A stretch of 64,000 bases of DNA from Streptomyces sp. NBC_01241 (GCF_041435435.1 NZ_CP108494.1:4498501-4562500), one strand, 5' to 3'. Positions 8,986-17,735 are shown, numbered from the stretch's first letter. A program made the numbers and translations. Notes: generated by a model from the letters alone, not told the origin.

Positions 8986-9192
8986 ATGACCGCTCGCACC
9001 CCTGATGCCGAGCCGCTGCTGACCCCGGCTGAGGTTGCCACGATGTTCCGCGTGGACCCGAAGACGGTTACACGCTGGGCCAAGGCAGGCAAGCTCACGT
9101 CCATCCGCACGCTCGGTGGACATCGCCGGTACCGCGAGGCAGAGGTCCGCGCACTGCTTGCGGGTATTCCGCAGCAGCGCAGCGAGGCCTGA
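8986..9192 (+). CDS. bldC: Developmental transcriptional regulator BldC
   Basis: A 68-residue MerR-type winged-helix protein with only the DNA-binding domain: LTPAEVATMFRVDPKTVTRW, then the wing TLGGHRRYREAEV. In Streptomyces BldC binds cooperatively to head-to-tail direct repeats and holds back sporulation, keeping cells vegetative. The sequence appears essentially identical to the S. coelicolor protein as I remember it. The start has a textbook GAGGAGG 6 bases upstream. The gene is monocistronic, with a large regulatory gap before it and a canonical terminator after it. Confidence 0.98.
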   Translation: MTARTPDAEPLLTPAEVATMFRVDPKTVTRWAKAGKLTSIRTLGGHRRYREAEVRALLAGIPQQRSEA

Positions 9193-9269
9193 CACACCCC
9201 TGTCGCCGCGTCACAACTGGGAGTTCGGGTCCCCCAACCCGCACTGCCCACCCATAGCTCCAAATGACG

Positions 9270-9291
9270 GGCGCCCGCCCCAACGGGCGCC
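9270..9291 (+). terminator. First hairpin downstream of bldC
   Basis: GGCGCCCG and CGGGCGCC (8-bp stem, 6-base loop) lie about 80 bases after the bldC stop, upstream of a stronger terminator. Confidence 0.45.
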
Positions 9292-9317
9292 ATACCTGTG
9301 CCCTGGGTGCGTCATTC

Positions 9318-9357
9318 GATCGCGCTGGACTCCGCCGGGTCCAGCGCGATCTTTTTT
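9318..9357 (+). terminator. Canonical Rho-independent terminator of bldC
   Basis: A 13-bp perfect stem (9318-9330 with 9339-9351) is followed at once by six T residues. It is one of the cleanest intrinsic terminators in the window. Confidence 0.9.
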
Positions 9358-10101
9358 GTGCGCTCGCGGTCCTGGGATCCCCGTGATCGTCCCCGGGGCC
9401 GCCGACGGTCCCGCGGCCCTCGCCGTCCGTGCCCTCCGGGGTTCCGGGCGGCTCCGGCGCCGTTGAAAACCGGGCGTCCGGTTGGCTCCGGCCGGGAGCC
9501 GGGCGGGGTGCCGCGCGAGCTTGCGCGGGTCTGTGCGGGAGTGTTCCCGGCTGCCCCGCGGAAGCCGGGATGTGACGGTCCGGAAGGTCCCGCGACGCTT
9601 CCGTCCTCGGAGTGCAATTGCACATATTAAATTCGCTAGTTGTAGGACGGGCGTAAAGTCCCCCCTTCTTAAAACTCATTCGGTGACTCCCGTCACACTG
9701 CATGAGCCTTGCCAAGTGCGAGCCCGCCGCCTTCGGGAAGCGGGTTGCCCCGCGCTCGGTCACCCGGTCGAGGGGCTTTGGTTCCGGGCCCCTGAGGCCC
9801 CGTCCTGGCGCCGGGCGTGCCGGTCCGGCGGCTTGGACGGGAGAGCGGCCCGGGAGGCCGTCACAGGCCCCATGGCGAGCCGCAGAAGCCGATGGTGGGC
9901 CGGACGGTGGCGAGCGAGGTGATGGAAGCCGGAAGCGGCGGCCGGACGGGCGCGCGGGAGCGCGCGGATCTCGTGCCCGGCGGACGCCGGCATACCCCCC
10001 ACCTCCCGGCGGACCGCCGCCCCGCGCGCAGGAGCGCGGGGGAAGAGGGGCGGGCCTGCTGTCTGAGTACTCGCCGGCGGTTGTCGGAGTCAAGACGCGC
10101 G
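9358..10101. other. Gene-free interval between bldC and tRNA-Asp
   Basis: Several arginine/proline-rich open frames exist, but none has a good start signal with consistent third-position GC. The notable feature is an AT-rich island at about 9605-9690 that opens with the 12-bp palindrome GTGCAATTGCAC (9612-9623). An ATG at 9702 begins an open frame that would run into the tRNA-Asp gene, so I do not call it. Confidence 0.5.
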
Positions 10102-10131
10102 AAAGCCCGGATCCAGAAGGATCCGGGCTTT
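10102..10131 (-). terminator. Terminator of the isolated tRNA-Asp
   Basis: A perfect 13-bp stem with a 4-base loop (10102-10114 with 10119-10131), with A and T ends on both sides, lies 9 bases past the tRNA 3' end on the reverse strand. Confidence 0.8.
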
Positions 10132-10139
10132 CGTTATTG

Positions 10140-10214
10140 CGGTCCTGACGGGATTTGAACCCGCGGCCTCCACCTTGACAGGGTGGCGAGCACTCCAAAC
10201 TGCTCCACAGGACC
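10140..10214 (-). tRNA. tRNA-Asp (GTC)
   Basis: A complete cloverleaf on the reverse strand. Acceptor GGTCCTG pairs with CAGGACC, the anticodon stem CCACC/GGTGG holds loop CTGTCAA (anticodon GTC), and the T-arm has GGTTCAAAT. The discriminator is G and CCA is not encoded. A second identical copy lies at 16721-16795. Confidence 0.95.
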
Positions 10215-10329
10215 AGGTTTTCGCGGCTGCCTTGCGGCTGGCTGCGAAGACAGACTGTACAGCAGGTCAGAGGGTCCGGTCGACCTCACCGAAGGTGGTG
10301 ACTCCGTTACGGGCGCGGACGGGGCGCGC

Positions 10330-13300
10330 TCACGGTGCCGCCGCGTCGATCGCCTTCACGATCCGCTTGTCGGAGACGGGGTAGGCCGTCCCCAGGGCGT
10401 GCGCGAAATAGCTGACCCGGAGCTCCTCGATCATCCAGCGGATGTCCAGGACCTCCTGCGGCACGGGCCTGCCCTGCGGCAGCTGTTCGAGCAGCCAGGC
10501 GTACTCGTCCTGCATCTCGTGGACCTTCGCCATGCGCGTGGTGTCGCGCTGGACGGCCGTCGGCATCTGCTGGAGCCGGCGGTCCGCGGCGACCAGATAG
10601 CGCATCAGGTCGGGCAGCCTGCGCAGCCCGGTCGCGGTGACGAAGCCCGGTGGTACGAGGGCCGCGAGCTGGTCCCGCACATCGGTGACGTTGTCGGCCA
10701 GGACCAGGCTGTTGGTGGCCTTCAGGCGCCGCTCGCAGGACTGCCAGGCGGCCAGCACCTGCTGGACCTGCTTGACCGTGTGCTCGGTCAGGGCGACGAG
10801 GTCGGCGCGCACCTTGTCGTACAGCTTCCGGAACGACTCCTCGTCCCACGCCGGGCCGCCGTGCGCGCCGATCAGCCGGTCGGCGGCCGCCGTCGCGCAG
10901 TCCTCGAAGAGCGCCTGGATGGAGCCGTGCGGATTGCGGGACAGCGCCAGCTTCTGCTGGTTCGTCAGCTTGTCCGAGGCGAACTTCGCCGGATTCACCG
11001 GCACGTTCAGCATGATCAGCCTGCGGGTACCGAGCCACATCGCCCGCTGCTGCTCGGCCTCGGTGTCGAAGAGCCGCACGGCCACTGTCCCGCCCTGGTC
11101 GACGAGCGCCGGATACGCCTTGACCGGCTGCCCGGCCCTTCGGGTCTCGAAGACGCGGTTCAGCGTGCCGATCGTCCAGTCCGTGAGGCCCGAACGCTCG
11201 ATGGACTCGCCCGTGGGCCCCGCAGTGGCCGCGGCGGCCTTGGAGAGGGCCTGACGGGCCTTGGGGCGCAGCTGGAGCTTCAGCGCGTCCAGGTCCTTGT
11301 CCTCGGCCACCTTGCGGCGCCGCTCGTCGACGATCCGGAACGTGATCTTCAGGTGGTCCGGGACGCGGGTCAGGTCGAAGTCGTCGGCCGTGACCGGGAC
11401 GCCGACCATGCGCTGGAGCTCACGGGCGAGCGTGACCGGCAGCGGCTCCTGCAGCGGAACGGCCCGGTCGAGGAATTTGTCCGCGTAGTTCGGCGCGGGG
11501 ACGTAGTGCCGGCGGATCGGCTTGGGCAGCGAGCGGATCAGCTCGGTGACCACTTCCTCGCGCAGGCCCGGGATCTGCCAGTCGAAGCCCTCGGCGGTGA
11601 CCTGGTTGAGCACCTGGAGCGGCACGTGGACGGTCACACCGTCGGCGTCCGCGCCGGGCTCGAACTGGTACGTGACACGGAACTTGAGCTTCCCCTGCCG
11701 CCAGGAGTCCGGGTAGTCGTCCTTGGTGACGGCCCCGGCCTTCTCGTTGATGAGCATCGAGCGCTCGAAGTCCAGCGCGTCCGGCTCGTCGCGGCGCTTG
11801 TGCTTCCACCAGGAGTCGAAGTGCGCCCCGGAGACCACGTGCTCGGGGATGCGCTGGTCGTAGAAGTCGAAGAGCGTCTCGTCGTCCACGAGGATGTCGC
11901 GGCGCCGGGCGCGGTGCTCCAGCTCCTCGACCTCGCCGAGGAGTTTGCGGTTGTCGTGGAAGAACTGGTGGTGCGTCCGCCAGTCGCCCTCGACCAGAGC
12001 GTTGCGGATGAACAGATCGCGGGACGTCTCGGCGTCGATACGGCCGAAATTGATCTTGCGCTGAGCGACGATCGGCACCCCGTACAGCGTGACCCGCTCG
12101 TACGCCATCACCGCCGCCTGGTCCTTCTCCCAGTGCGGCTCGCTGTACGTGCGCTTCAGCAGATGCTGGGCCAGCGGCTCGATCCACTCCGGCTCGACCC
12201 TGGCGTTGACCCGCGCCCACAGCCGGGACGTCTCGACCAGCTCGGCCGACATCACGAACCGCGGCTGCTTCTTGAAGAGCGCCGAGCCGGGGAAGATCGC
12301 GAATTTGGCGCTGCGGGCCCCGAGGTACTCGTTCTTCTCGGTGTCCTTCAGTCCGATGTGCGAGAGCAGCCCGGCCAGCAGCGAGGTGTGCACCGACTGT
12401 TCGGGCGCGTCCTCCTCATTGAGGTGGATGCCCATCTGCTTGGCGACCGTACGCAGCTGCGCGTAGATGTCCTGCCATTCGCGGATGCGCAGGAAGTTCA
12501 GATACTCCTGCTTGCACATCCGGCGGAAGCTGGACGAGCCGCGCTCCTTCTGCTGCTCGCGGATGTACCGCCACAGATTCAGGAACGCCAGGAAGTCGGA
12601 GGTCTCGTCCTTGAAGCGGGCGTGCTGCTGATCGGCCTGCGTCTGCTTCTCCGAGGGCCGCTCGCGCGGGTCCTGGATGGAGAGCGCGGCTGCGATCACC
12701 ATGACCTCGCGGGCACAGCCGTTGCGCTCGGCCTCGATGACCATGCGGGCCAGACGCGGGTCGACGGGCAGCTGCGAGAGCTTCCGGCCGAGCTGGGTGA
12801 GCCGCTGCCCCTTCTTTCCCTCCCGGGGGGACTTCTCCTCCAGGTCCAGCGCGCCGAGCTCCTGGAGGAGCTGGATGCCGTCGCGGATGTTGCGGTGGTC
12901 CGGCGGATCGATGAAGGGGAACTTCTCGATGTCGCCGAGGCCGGCCGCGGTCATCTGCAGGATGACGGAGGCGAGGTTCGTACGCAGGATCTCGGGGTCG
13001 GTGAACTCCGGACGGGTCAGGAAGTCGTCCTCGGAGTACAGCCGGATGCAGATGCCGTCCGATGTACGGCCGCAGCGGCCCTTGCGCTGGTTGGCGCTGG
13101 CCTGCGAGATCCGCTCGATCGGCAGCCGCTGGACCTTGGTGCGGTGGCTGTAGCGGGAGATCCGGGCATTGCCCGGGTCGATCACGTACTTGATGCCGGG
13201 AACGGTCAGCGATGTCTCGGCGACGTTGGTCGCCAGCACGATCCTGCGTCCCGTGTGGCGCTGGAAGACCCGGTGCTGCTCGGCGTGCGACAGGCGGGCG

Positions 13301-14265
13301 TAGAGGGGGAGGACCTCGGTGTGGCGGAGGTTCTTCTTGTTCAGCGCGTCCGCGGTGTCGCGGATCTCGCGCTCACCGGAGAGGAAGACCAGGACATCGC
13401 CCGGACCCTCCGACTGGAGCTCGTCGACGGCGTCGCAGATCGCGGTGATCTGGTCGCGGTCGGAGTCGTCGCCCTCCTCTTCGAGCAGGGGGCGATAACG
13501 GACCTCCACAGGGTACGTACGTCCGCTGACCTCGACGATCGGCGCCTCGCCGAAGTGGCGCGCGAACCGCTCGGGGTCGATCGTCGCCGACGTGATGACG
13601 ATCTTCAGGTCCGGGCGCTCGGGCAGCAGCCTGGCCAGATAGCCGAGCAGGAAGTCGATGTTCAGCGACCGCTCGTGGGCCTCGTCGATGATGATCGTGT
13701 CGTACGCGCGCAGCTCGCGGTCCGTCTGGATCTCGGCGAGCAGGATGCCGTCCGTCATCAGCTTGACGAACGTCGCATCGGGGTTCACCTGGTCGGTGAA
13801 GCGGACCTTCCAGCCGACCGCCTCGCCCAGCGGGGTCTTCAGCTCGTCGGCGATGCGCTCGGCGACCGTACGGGCCGCGATCCGACGCGGCTGGGTGTGC
13901 CCGATCATGCCCCGGACCCCACGCCCCAGCTCCATACAGATCTTCGGGATCTGCGTGGTCTTGCCCGAGCCGGTCTCCCCGGCGACGATCACGACCTGGT
14001 GGTCGCGTATCGCCTCCAGGATCTCGTCCTTCTTCTGACTGACCGGGAGCTGTTCCGGGTAGGACACGACGGGCATGCGCTCGGCGCGCAGCGCGGTCCG
14101 CCCGGCTGCCTTTGCGGTCTCGGTGGCGATTTCGTCCAGCACGGACTGGCGGGCCTCGGGCTTACGGATACGGCGCGCCCCTTCGAGACGGCGGCCGAGC
14201 CGGTGCGCATCGCGGAGCGAGAGATGCCCGAGCTGTGACTGGAGATCAGCGAAGGAAGTAGACAT
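10330..14265 (-). CDS. hrpA: ATP-dependent RNA helicase HrpA
   Basis: A 1311-residue DEAH-box helicase of full family length. Helicase domain 1 carries Walker A GETGSGKTTQ near residue 95, the DEAH box in IIIDEAHERSLNIDFLL and SAT in ITSATIDPERF. Domain 2 has ATNVAETSLTVPGIKYV and QRKGRCGR. The helicase-associated domain and the long C-terminal DUF3418-type region typical of HrpA follow. HrpA acts on RNA, with proposed roles in mRNA processing and ribosome rescue. The ATG at 14265 gives the normal N-terminus (MSTSFADLQSQL). A very long antisense open frame over this gene is a codon-bias shadow. Confidence 0.96.
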   Translation of the reverse strand: MSTSFADLQSQLGHLSLRDAHRLGRRLEGARRIRKPEARQSVLDEIATETAKAAGRTALRAERMPVVSYPEQLPVSQKKDEILEAIRDHQVVIVAGETGSGKTTQIPKICMELGRGVRGMIGHTQPRRIAARTVAERIADELKTPLGEAVGWKVRFTDQVNPDATFVKLMTDGILLAEIQTDRELRAYDTIIIDEAHERSLNIDFLLGYLARLLPERPDLKIVITSATIDPERFARHFGEAPIVEVSGRTYPVEVRYRPLLEEEGDDSDRDQITAICDAVDELQSEGPGDVLVFLSGEREIRDTADALNKKNLRHTEVLPLYARLSHAEQHRVFQRHTGRRIVLATNVAETSLTVPGIKYVIDPGNARISRYSHRTKVQRLPIERISQASANQRKGRCGRTSDGICIRLYSEDDFLTRPEFTDPEILRTNLASVILQMTAAGLGDIEKFPFIDPPDHRNIRDGIQLLQELGALDLEEKSPREGKKGQRLTQLGRKLSQLPVDPRLARMVIEAERNGCAREVMVIAAALSIQDPRERPSEKQTQADQQHARFKDETSDFLAFLNLWRYIREQQKERGSSSFRRMCKQEYLNFLRIREWQDIYAQLRTVAKQMGIHLNEEDAPEQSVHTSLLAGLLSHIGLKDTEKNEYLGARSAKFAIFPGSALFKKQPRFVMSAELVETSRLWARVNARVEPEWIEPLAQHLLKRTYSEPHWEKDQAAVMAYERVTLYGVPIVAQRKINFGRIDAETSRDLFIRNALVEGDWRTHHQFFHDNRKLLGEVEELEHRARRRDILVDDETLFDFYDQRIPEHVVSGAHFDSWWKHKRRDEPDALDFERSMLINEKAGAVTKDDYPDSWRQGKLKFRVTYQFEPGADADGVTVHVPLQVLNQVTAEGFDWQIPGLREEVVTELIRSLPKPIRRHYVPAPNYADKFLDRAVPLQEPLPVTLARELQRMVGVPVTADDFDLTRVPDHLKITFRIVDERRRKVAEDKDLDALKLQLRPKARQALSKAAAATAGPTGESIERSGLTDWTIGTLNRVFETRRAGQPVKAYPALVDQGGTVAVRLFDTEAEQQRAMWLGTRRLIMLNVPVNPAKFASDKLTNQQKLALSRNPHGSIQALFEDCATAAADRLIGAHGGPAWDEESFRKLYDKVRADLVALTEHTVKQVQQVLAAWQSCERRLKATNSLVLADNVTDVRDQLAALVPPGFVTATGLRRLPDLMRYLVAADRRLQQMPTAVQRDTTRMAKVHEMQDEYAWLLEQLPQGRPVPQEVLDIRWMIEELRVSYFAHALGTAYPVSDKRIVKAIDAAAP

Positions 14266-14421
14266 ACGGGTCCCAGGATCGCACCCGGGCCCGATGAACG
14301 GCGAACGCATTTTGTGCGTTCCTGGTCACCGGACCGGCACTGCGCGGAGGCGAGGGATCACAGCACGTACCATTTCGGGCAGCTGATCAACCGTTGCCTC
14401 TGCCCGGAAAGGCCGGTCGCC

Positions 14422-14838
14422 GTGTCCGTGTCCCGTACGCAGTGGTGCTGTCTGGTGGCGGTGTTCGCGGTCGTACTGGGGCTGTTCTGCGGACCGGCGA
14501 CGGCCGTCGTGGGTGCCGGGGCCGACGGCAAAAGGCCGGTGGCCTCGGACGGCCCCGTCAAGGGCGCTGTTCCGGACGGTCCCGGGGCGATCGTCGCGTC
14601 GGCCCCGGACAGGCACGGGACTCCGGGGTGCGGCAAGAGCCGGAAGCGCGACGAGGGCGGCGAGCCGGCTCTGCCGGGCCGGTCCCGTGCGGCGCACGAC
14701 CAGGCGCCCGGCCTCGCCGTGTGGGGCCTGCCCGCCGCCACCGGACCGGGACCGGCCCACCCACCCGTACAGATAGGGCCGCGCGGTCCCGTGTCCGCCG
14801 CGCCCTCTCCGGTCGAGCTCTCCGTACTGCGGGTGTAG
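14422..14838 (+). CDS. Secreted or membrane-anchored Gly/Pro-rich small protein
   Basis: A 138-residue protein starting at GTG with GGAAAGG 9 bases upstream. The N-terminus has a hydrophobic stretch (CCLVAVFAVVLGLFCGPATA, residues about 7-26) that could be a signal peptide or anchor. The rest is low-complexity Gly/Pro/Ala/Asp with two cysteines. No family is recognised. It is 57 bases upstream of the DsbA-like gene in the same direction, so an envelope role is plausible only by position. Base composition is coding-like, but conservation cannot be judged here. Confidence 0.6.
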   Translation: MSVSRTQWCCLVAVFAVVLGLFCGPATAVVGAGADGKRPVASDGPVKGAVPDGPGAIVASAPDRHGTPGCGKSRKRDEGGEPALPGRSRAAHDQAPGLAVWGLPAATGPGPAHPPVQIGPRGPVSAAPSPVELSVLRV

Positions 14839-14895
14839 ACGGCCCCTCCCGCCCGGCCGTTCCTCATCCCCTGCATAGCCAGCACGGAGTCCCGC

Positions 14896-15738
14896 ATGTC
14901 CAAGCCCACATCCACACCCTCGTCCTCGTCCTCACGTGCGACGGCGTCACGTACAGCGGCGTCGTCGTCCAGGAAGCCGCTGATCTACGGCGCCGGAGTC
15001 GTCCTCGCCGCTTCGCTGCTCGGCCTCGTGTCCTACTGGGCCACCGCCCCCGACCACTCCGGTTCGTCCGCTCCCTCCTCCTCGTCGGTCGCCGATGCCA
15101 CCACCGACCCGGACGCCGGCGTCTATCCGGAGCTGGCCGGGCTCGCCCGGCGTGACGCCGGTGACAAGCTCGCGCAGGGCCGGGTGGACGCGCCTGTCGT
15201 CCTCATCGAGTACGCCGACTTCAAGTGCGGCTACTGCGCCAAGTTCGCCCGCGACACCGAACCCGCCCTGGTGAAGAAGTACGTCGGCGACGGCACCCTG
15301 CGCATCGAGTGGCGCAACTTCCCGATCTTCGGCGCCGAGTCCGAGGCCGCCGCCCGGGCCGCCTGGGCCGCCGGACAGCAGGGCCGCTTCTGGCAGTTCC
15401 ACCGTGCCGCGTACGCCGAGGGGGGCAAGGAGAAGGGATTCGGCAAGGACCGGCTGAAGGCGCTGGCCCAGCAGGCGGGCGTGCCGGATCTCGACCGGTT
15501 CGCGCGCGACGCGGACAGCTCCGCCGCCTCCGCCGCGGTGGGCAAGGACCAGGAACAGGGATACGGGATCGGGGTGACCTCCACCCCGTCGTTCCTGATC
15601 AACGGCCGCCCGATCGCCGGAGCCCAGCGGACGGAGACCTTCGCCCGGGTCATCGAGGCGGCCGCCGAGAAGGCACGCGGCACGGCGGACGCCAAGACCG
15701 GTGGCGGCACCCGGGGCACCGAGGACGGTGCGGAATGA
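14896..15738 (+). CDS. Membrane-anchored DsbA-like thioredoxin-fold protein
   Basis: A 280-residue extracytoplasmic thiol oxidoreductase. A Ser/Thr-rich cytosolic tail (residues 1-27) leads to one transmembrane helix (LIYGAGVVLAASLLGLVSYW), a Ser-rich linker and a DsbA-type thioredoxin fold with the CGYC active site at residues 111-114 (EYADFKCGYCAKF). The cis-Pro region is TSTPSFLINGRPI. The family forms or isomerises disulfides in exported proteins. Its last bases overlap the CcdA-type gene (ATGA), so the two are translationally coupled and probably form one redox pathway. Confidence 0.9.
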   Translation: MSKPTSTPSSSSSRATASRTAASSSRKPLIYGAGVVLAASLLGLVSYWATAPDHSGSSAPSSSSVADATTDPDAGVYPELAGLARRDAGDKLAQGRVDAPVVLIEYADFKCGYCAKFARDTEPALVKKYVGDGTLRIEWRNFPIFGAESEAAARAAWAAGQQGRFWQFHRAAYAEGGKEKGFGKDRLKALAQQAGVPDLDRFARDADSSAASAAVGKDQEQGYGIGVTSTPSFLINGRPIAGAQRTETFARVIEAAAEKARGTADAKTGGGTRGTEDGAE

Positions 15739-16583
15739 CGGCTGACATCGGCTACTTCGCGGCCTTCCTCGGCGGACTGCTCGCCCTGGTCAGCCCGTGC
15801 AGCGCCCTGCTGCTGCCGGCCTTCTTCGCGTACTCCATCGACTCCACCTCACGGCTCCTGGCCCGCACCGGCATCTTCTACGCCGGTCTGGCCACCACCC
15901 TGGTCCCGCTCGGCGCCGCGGGCTCGTACGCGGGACGGCTCTTCTACAGCCACCGCGACGCGCTCGTCCTCGGCGCCGGGTGGCTGATCATCGTGCTCGG
16001 CATCGCGCAGATCGTGGGTCTGGGCTTCGCCTCGCGCCGGATCGCCGCGCTGAGCGGCCGGATCCGCCCGACCACCGCCGTATCCGTCTATGCGCTGGGG
16101 GCCGTATACGGACTGGCCGGTTTCTGCGCGGGACCGATCCTCGGCAGCGTCCTCACCGTCGCGGCGGTCAGCGGCAGCCCGGTCTACGGCGGGCTGCTGC
16201 TCGCCGTCTACGCCCTGGGCATGGCCGTCCCGCTCTTTCTGCTCGCCCTGCTCTGGGAACGCTTCGACCTGGGCCGCCGGGCCTGGCTGCGCGGGCGCAC
16301 CTTCCGGCTCGGCCGTTTCGAGCTGCACACCACGACGCTGCTGTCGGGGCTCTTCTTCACCGGGCTCGGCGCGTTGTTCCTCGCGTACGACGGGACGACC
16401 GCGCTGCCCGGGCTTCTGAATGTGGACGATTCGTTCGCCGTCGAGCAGTGGGCCCAGCGCATCGGCGAGCACGTGCCGGACGCCATGGCGCTGGTGGCCG
16501 TGGTCGCGGTGGTGCTGCTGGTGCTGGCGGTACGGGCGTGGCGCGGCCGGGGCGTGAACTCGGCGGACCGGGAAGAGGCCTGA
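15735..16583 (+). CDS. CcdA/DsbD-type transmembrane thiol-redox protein
   Basis: A 282-residue polytopic membrane protein of the CcdA family, which moves electrons from cytosolic thioredoxin to extracytoplasmic thiol proteins. Cysteines sit in the expected places: LVSPCSALLLPAF in the first helix and LAGFCAGPILGSVL in a later one. About six to seven hydrophobic helices are visible. The ATG at 15735 overlaps the stop of the upstream DsbA-like gene by 4 bases. Together they form a DsbA/CcdA module, either reductive or oxidative; the direction cannot be told from sequence. Confidence 0.9.
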   Translation: MTADIGYFAAFLGGLLALVSPCSALLLPAFFAYSIDSTSRLLARTGIFYAGLATTLVPLGAAGSYAGRLFYSHRDALVLGAGWLIIVLGIAQIVGLGFASRRIAALSGRIRPTTAVSVYALGAVYGLAGFCAGPILGSVLTVAAVSGSPVYGGLLLAVYALGMAVPLFLLALLWERFDLGRRAWLRGRTFRLGRFELHTTTLLSGLFFTGLGALFLAYDGTTALPGLLNVDDSFAVEQWAQRIGEHVPDAMALVAVVAVVLLVLAVRAWRGRGVNSADREEA

Positions 16584-16588
16584 CACGG

Positions 16589-16619
16589 CGAAGGCCCCGT
16601 CCATCGGACGGGGCCTTCG
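16589..16619. terminator. Bidirectional-looking terminator between ccdA-type gene and tRNA cluster
   Basis: A 14-bp GC-rich stem with a 3-base loop (16589-16602 with 16606-16619) lies 6 bases after the CcdA-type stop and 3 bases beyond the encoded CCA of tRNA-Phe on the opposite strand. It can serve both converging units. Confidence 0.75.
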
Positions 16620-16621
16620 GG

Positions 16622-16698
16622 TGGTGGCTGGGGCCGGGATCGAACCGGCGACCTATCGCTTTTCAGGCGATCGCTCGTACCAACTGAGCTACCCAGCC
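16622..16698 (-). tRNA. tRNA-Phe (GAA)
   Basis: Reverse-strand cloverleaf: acceptor GGCTGGG with CCCAGCC, anticodon stem ATCGC/GCGAT with loop CTGAAAA (anticodon GAA), T-arm CCGGTTCGATCCCGG. The CCA end is encoded (16622-16624). It is the last gene of a Glu-Asp-Phe cluster. Confidence 0.95.
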
Positions 16699-16720
16699 AC
16701 GCAGCTCATAAGGGCTGCAG

Positions 16721-16795
16721 CGGTCCTGACGGGATTTGAACCCGCGGCCTCCACCTTGACAGGGTGGCGAGCACTCCAAACTGCTCCACAGGACC
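16721..16795 (-). tRNA. tRNA-Asp (GTC), second copy
   Basis: Identical in sequence to the tRNA-Asp at 10140-10214, here as the middle gene of the Glu-Asp-Phe cluster. Discriminator G; no encoded CCA. Confidence 0.95.
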
Positions 16796-16801
16796 AAGCT
16801 G

Positions 16802-16824
16802 TTGTGCGACTAAGTGTCGCACAA
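16802..16824 (-). other. Spacer hairpin between tRNA-Glu and tRNA-Asp
   Basis: TTGTGCGAC and GTCGCACAA form a 9-bp perfect stem with a 5-base loop in the tRNA spacer. It is probably a processing or folding element of the tRNA precursor. Confidence 0.5.
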
Positions 16825-16833
16825 GGTTGTGCG

Positions 16834-16906
16834 TGCCCCCAACGGGATTCGAACCCGTGCTACCGCCTTGAAAGGGCGGCGTCCTGGGCCACTAGACGAT
16901 GAGGGC
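16834..16906 (-). tRNA. tRNA-Glu (TTC)
   Basis: Reverse-strand cloverleaf: acceptor GCCCTCA with TGGGGGC, anticodon stem CCGCC/GGCGG with loop CTTTCAA (anticodon TTC), T-arm CGGGTTCGAATCCCG, discriminator A. First gene of the cluster. Confidence 0.95.
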
Positions 16907-17059
16907 AGAACTGCTGGTGCTGCTGCTTCTGTGTCTGTCGCCCTGGAGGGTGTCAGAAGCGTCTGAGCTCCGCTTCCCCTCAAGAGGTTCCACTTTTCCT
17001 TCAACCTCTGGGGTCTCAGAACGGTCAAGCCCTGACCGGCGCCCTTGGGCACGTCGGAG

Positions 17060-17089
17060 ACTGTACTACGGCGTTTCGGCGTCAGCCAA
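17060..17089 (-). promoter_or_regulatory. Probable promoter of the Glu-Asp-Phe tRNA cluster
   Basis: On the reverse strand TTGGCT (17084-17089) and TACAGT (17060-17065) are separated by 18 bases, about 150 bases upstream of tRNA-Glu. No other promoter-like pair stands out in 16907-17230. Confidence 0.5.
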
Positions 17090-17236
17090 ACCGAATAGGC
17101 GAAGGGGTCGCTCCGGCCGGAGTTTTCCCCCGCGGACGACGGCTGACCTGGGCCGCCGCCCGTGTCGGGCCGGGGCGGCACGCGGTGTGCGGTGCGGTCC
17201 GGGGCTCGCCGATCGGGCGTACGGGACAATGGCCGG

Positions 17237-17587
17237 GTGCTGGAGATGACGCGCGAAGAGTTCGAAGAACTGGTCGCCGAGGCGCTGGACCGGATCCCGC
17301 CGGAGCTGACGCGGCTGATGGACAACGTCGCGGTGTTCGTCGAGGACGAACCGGACCCGGGTGATCCGCAGCTGCTCGGGCTGTACGAGGGCACGCCGCT
17401 GACCGATCGCGGCGAGTGGTACGCGGGGGTGCTGCCGGACCGGATCACCATCTACCGCGGGCCGACGCTGCGGATGTGCGAGTCGCGCGAGGACGTCGTG
17501 GCCGAGACCGAGATCACGGTCGTTCACGAGATCGCCCACCATTTCGGCATCGATGACGAGAGGCTGCACGCGCTCGGCTACGGCTGA
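17237..17587 (+). CDS. Small zincin-like metallopeptidase-family protein
   Basis: A 116-residue actinobacterial protein whose C-terminus carries HEIAHHFGIDDERL, an HExxHxxGxxD zinc-binding signature of the metallopeptidase family formerly annotated as a domain of unknown function. The N-terminal half (MTREEFEELVAEALDRIP, then TRLMDNVAVFVEDEP) is characteristic of this group. GTG at 17237 is preferred; a GACAAT -10-like box ends 6 bases before it, so the message may be leaderless. An in-frame ATG 9 bases later is an alternative. Its substrate is unknown. It lacks a signal peptide, so it should act in the cytosol. Confidence 0.88.
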   Translation: MLEMTREEFEELVAEALDRIPPELTRLMDNVAVFVEDEPDPGDPQLLGLYEGTPLTDRGEWYAGVLPDRITIYRGPTLRMCESREDVVAETEITVVHEIAHHFGIDDERLHALGYG

Positions 17588-17735
17588 GCGCGCGGGCGCC
17601 GCGCGGGCGCCGCGTGGGTGGCGTGCGGGTGGCGTGCGGGGGCCGCGTGGGTGGCGTGCGGGGGCCGAGGGCGCCGTGCGGGTGGTACGCGGGAGGTGTG
17701 CGGGAGGTGTGCGGGCCGGCGGCGGGGCGTGTCCC
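17588..17735. repeat. Degenerate GTGCGGG-type tandem repeat tract
   Basis: A GC-rich run of imperfect units (GCGTGCGGGTG, GCGTGCGGGGGCC, GGAGGTGTGCGGG and variants) fills the gap after the zincin gene. It looks like slippage-prone noncoding DNA. There is no spacer structure that would suggest CRISPR. Confidence 0.6.

Noticed and set aside
9702-10148. Forward open frame between bldC and tRNA-Asp
   Set aside because: Arg/Gly/Pro-rich, uneven third-position GC, and it runs into the tRNA-Asp gene; no ribosome binding site.
10183-14238. A 1351-codon open frame antisense to hrpA
   Set aside because: It is the complement-frame shadow of a strongly GC3-biased gene; its protein is low complexity and has no recognisable domain, whereas hrpA has every helicase motif.
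17588-17735. Possible CRISPR-like array
   Set aside because: Units are degenerate and contiguous, with no unique spacers; it is a slippage repeat. No CRISPR array was seen anywhere in the window.
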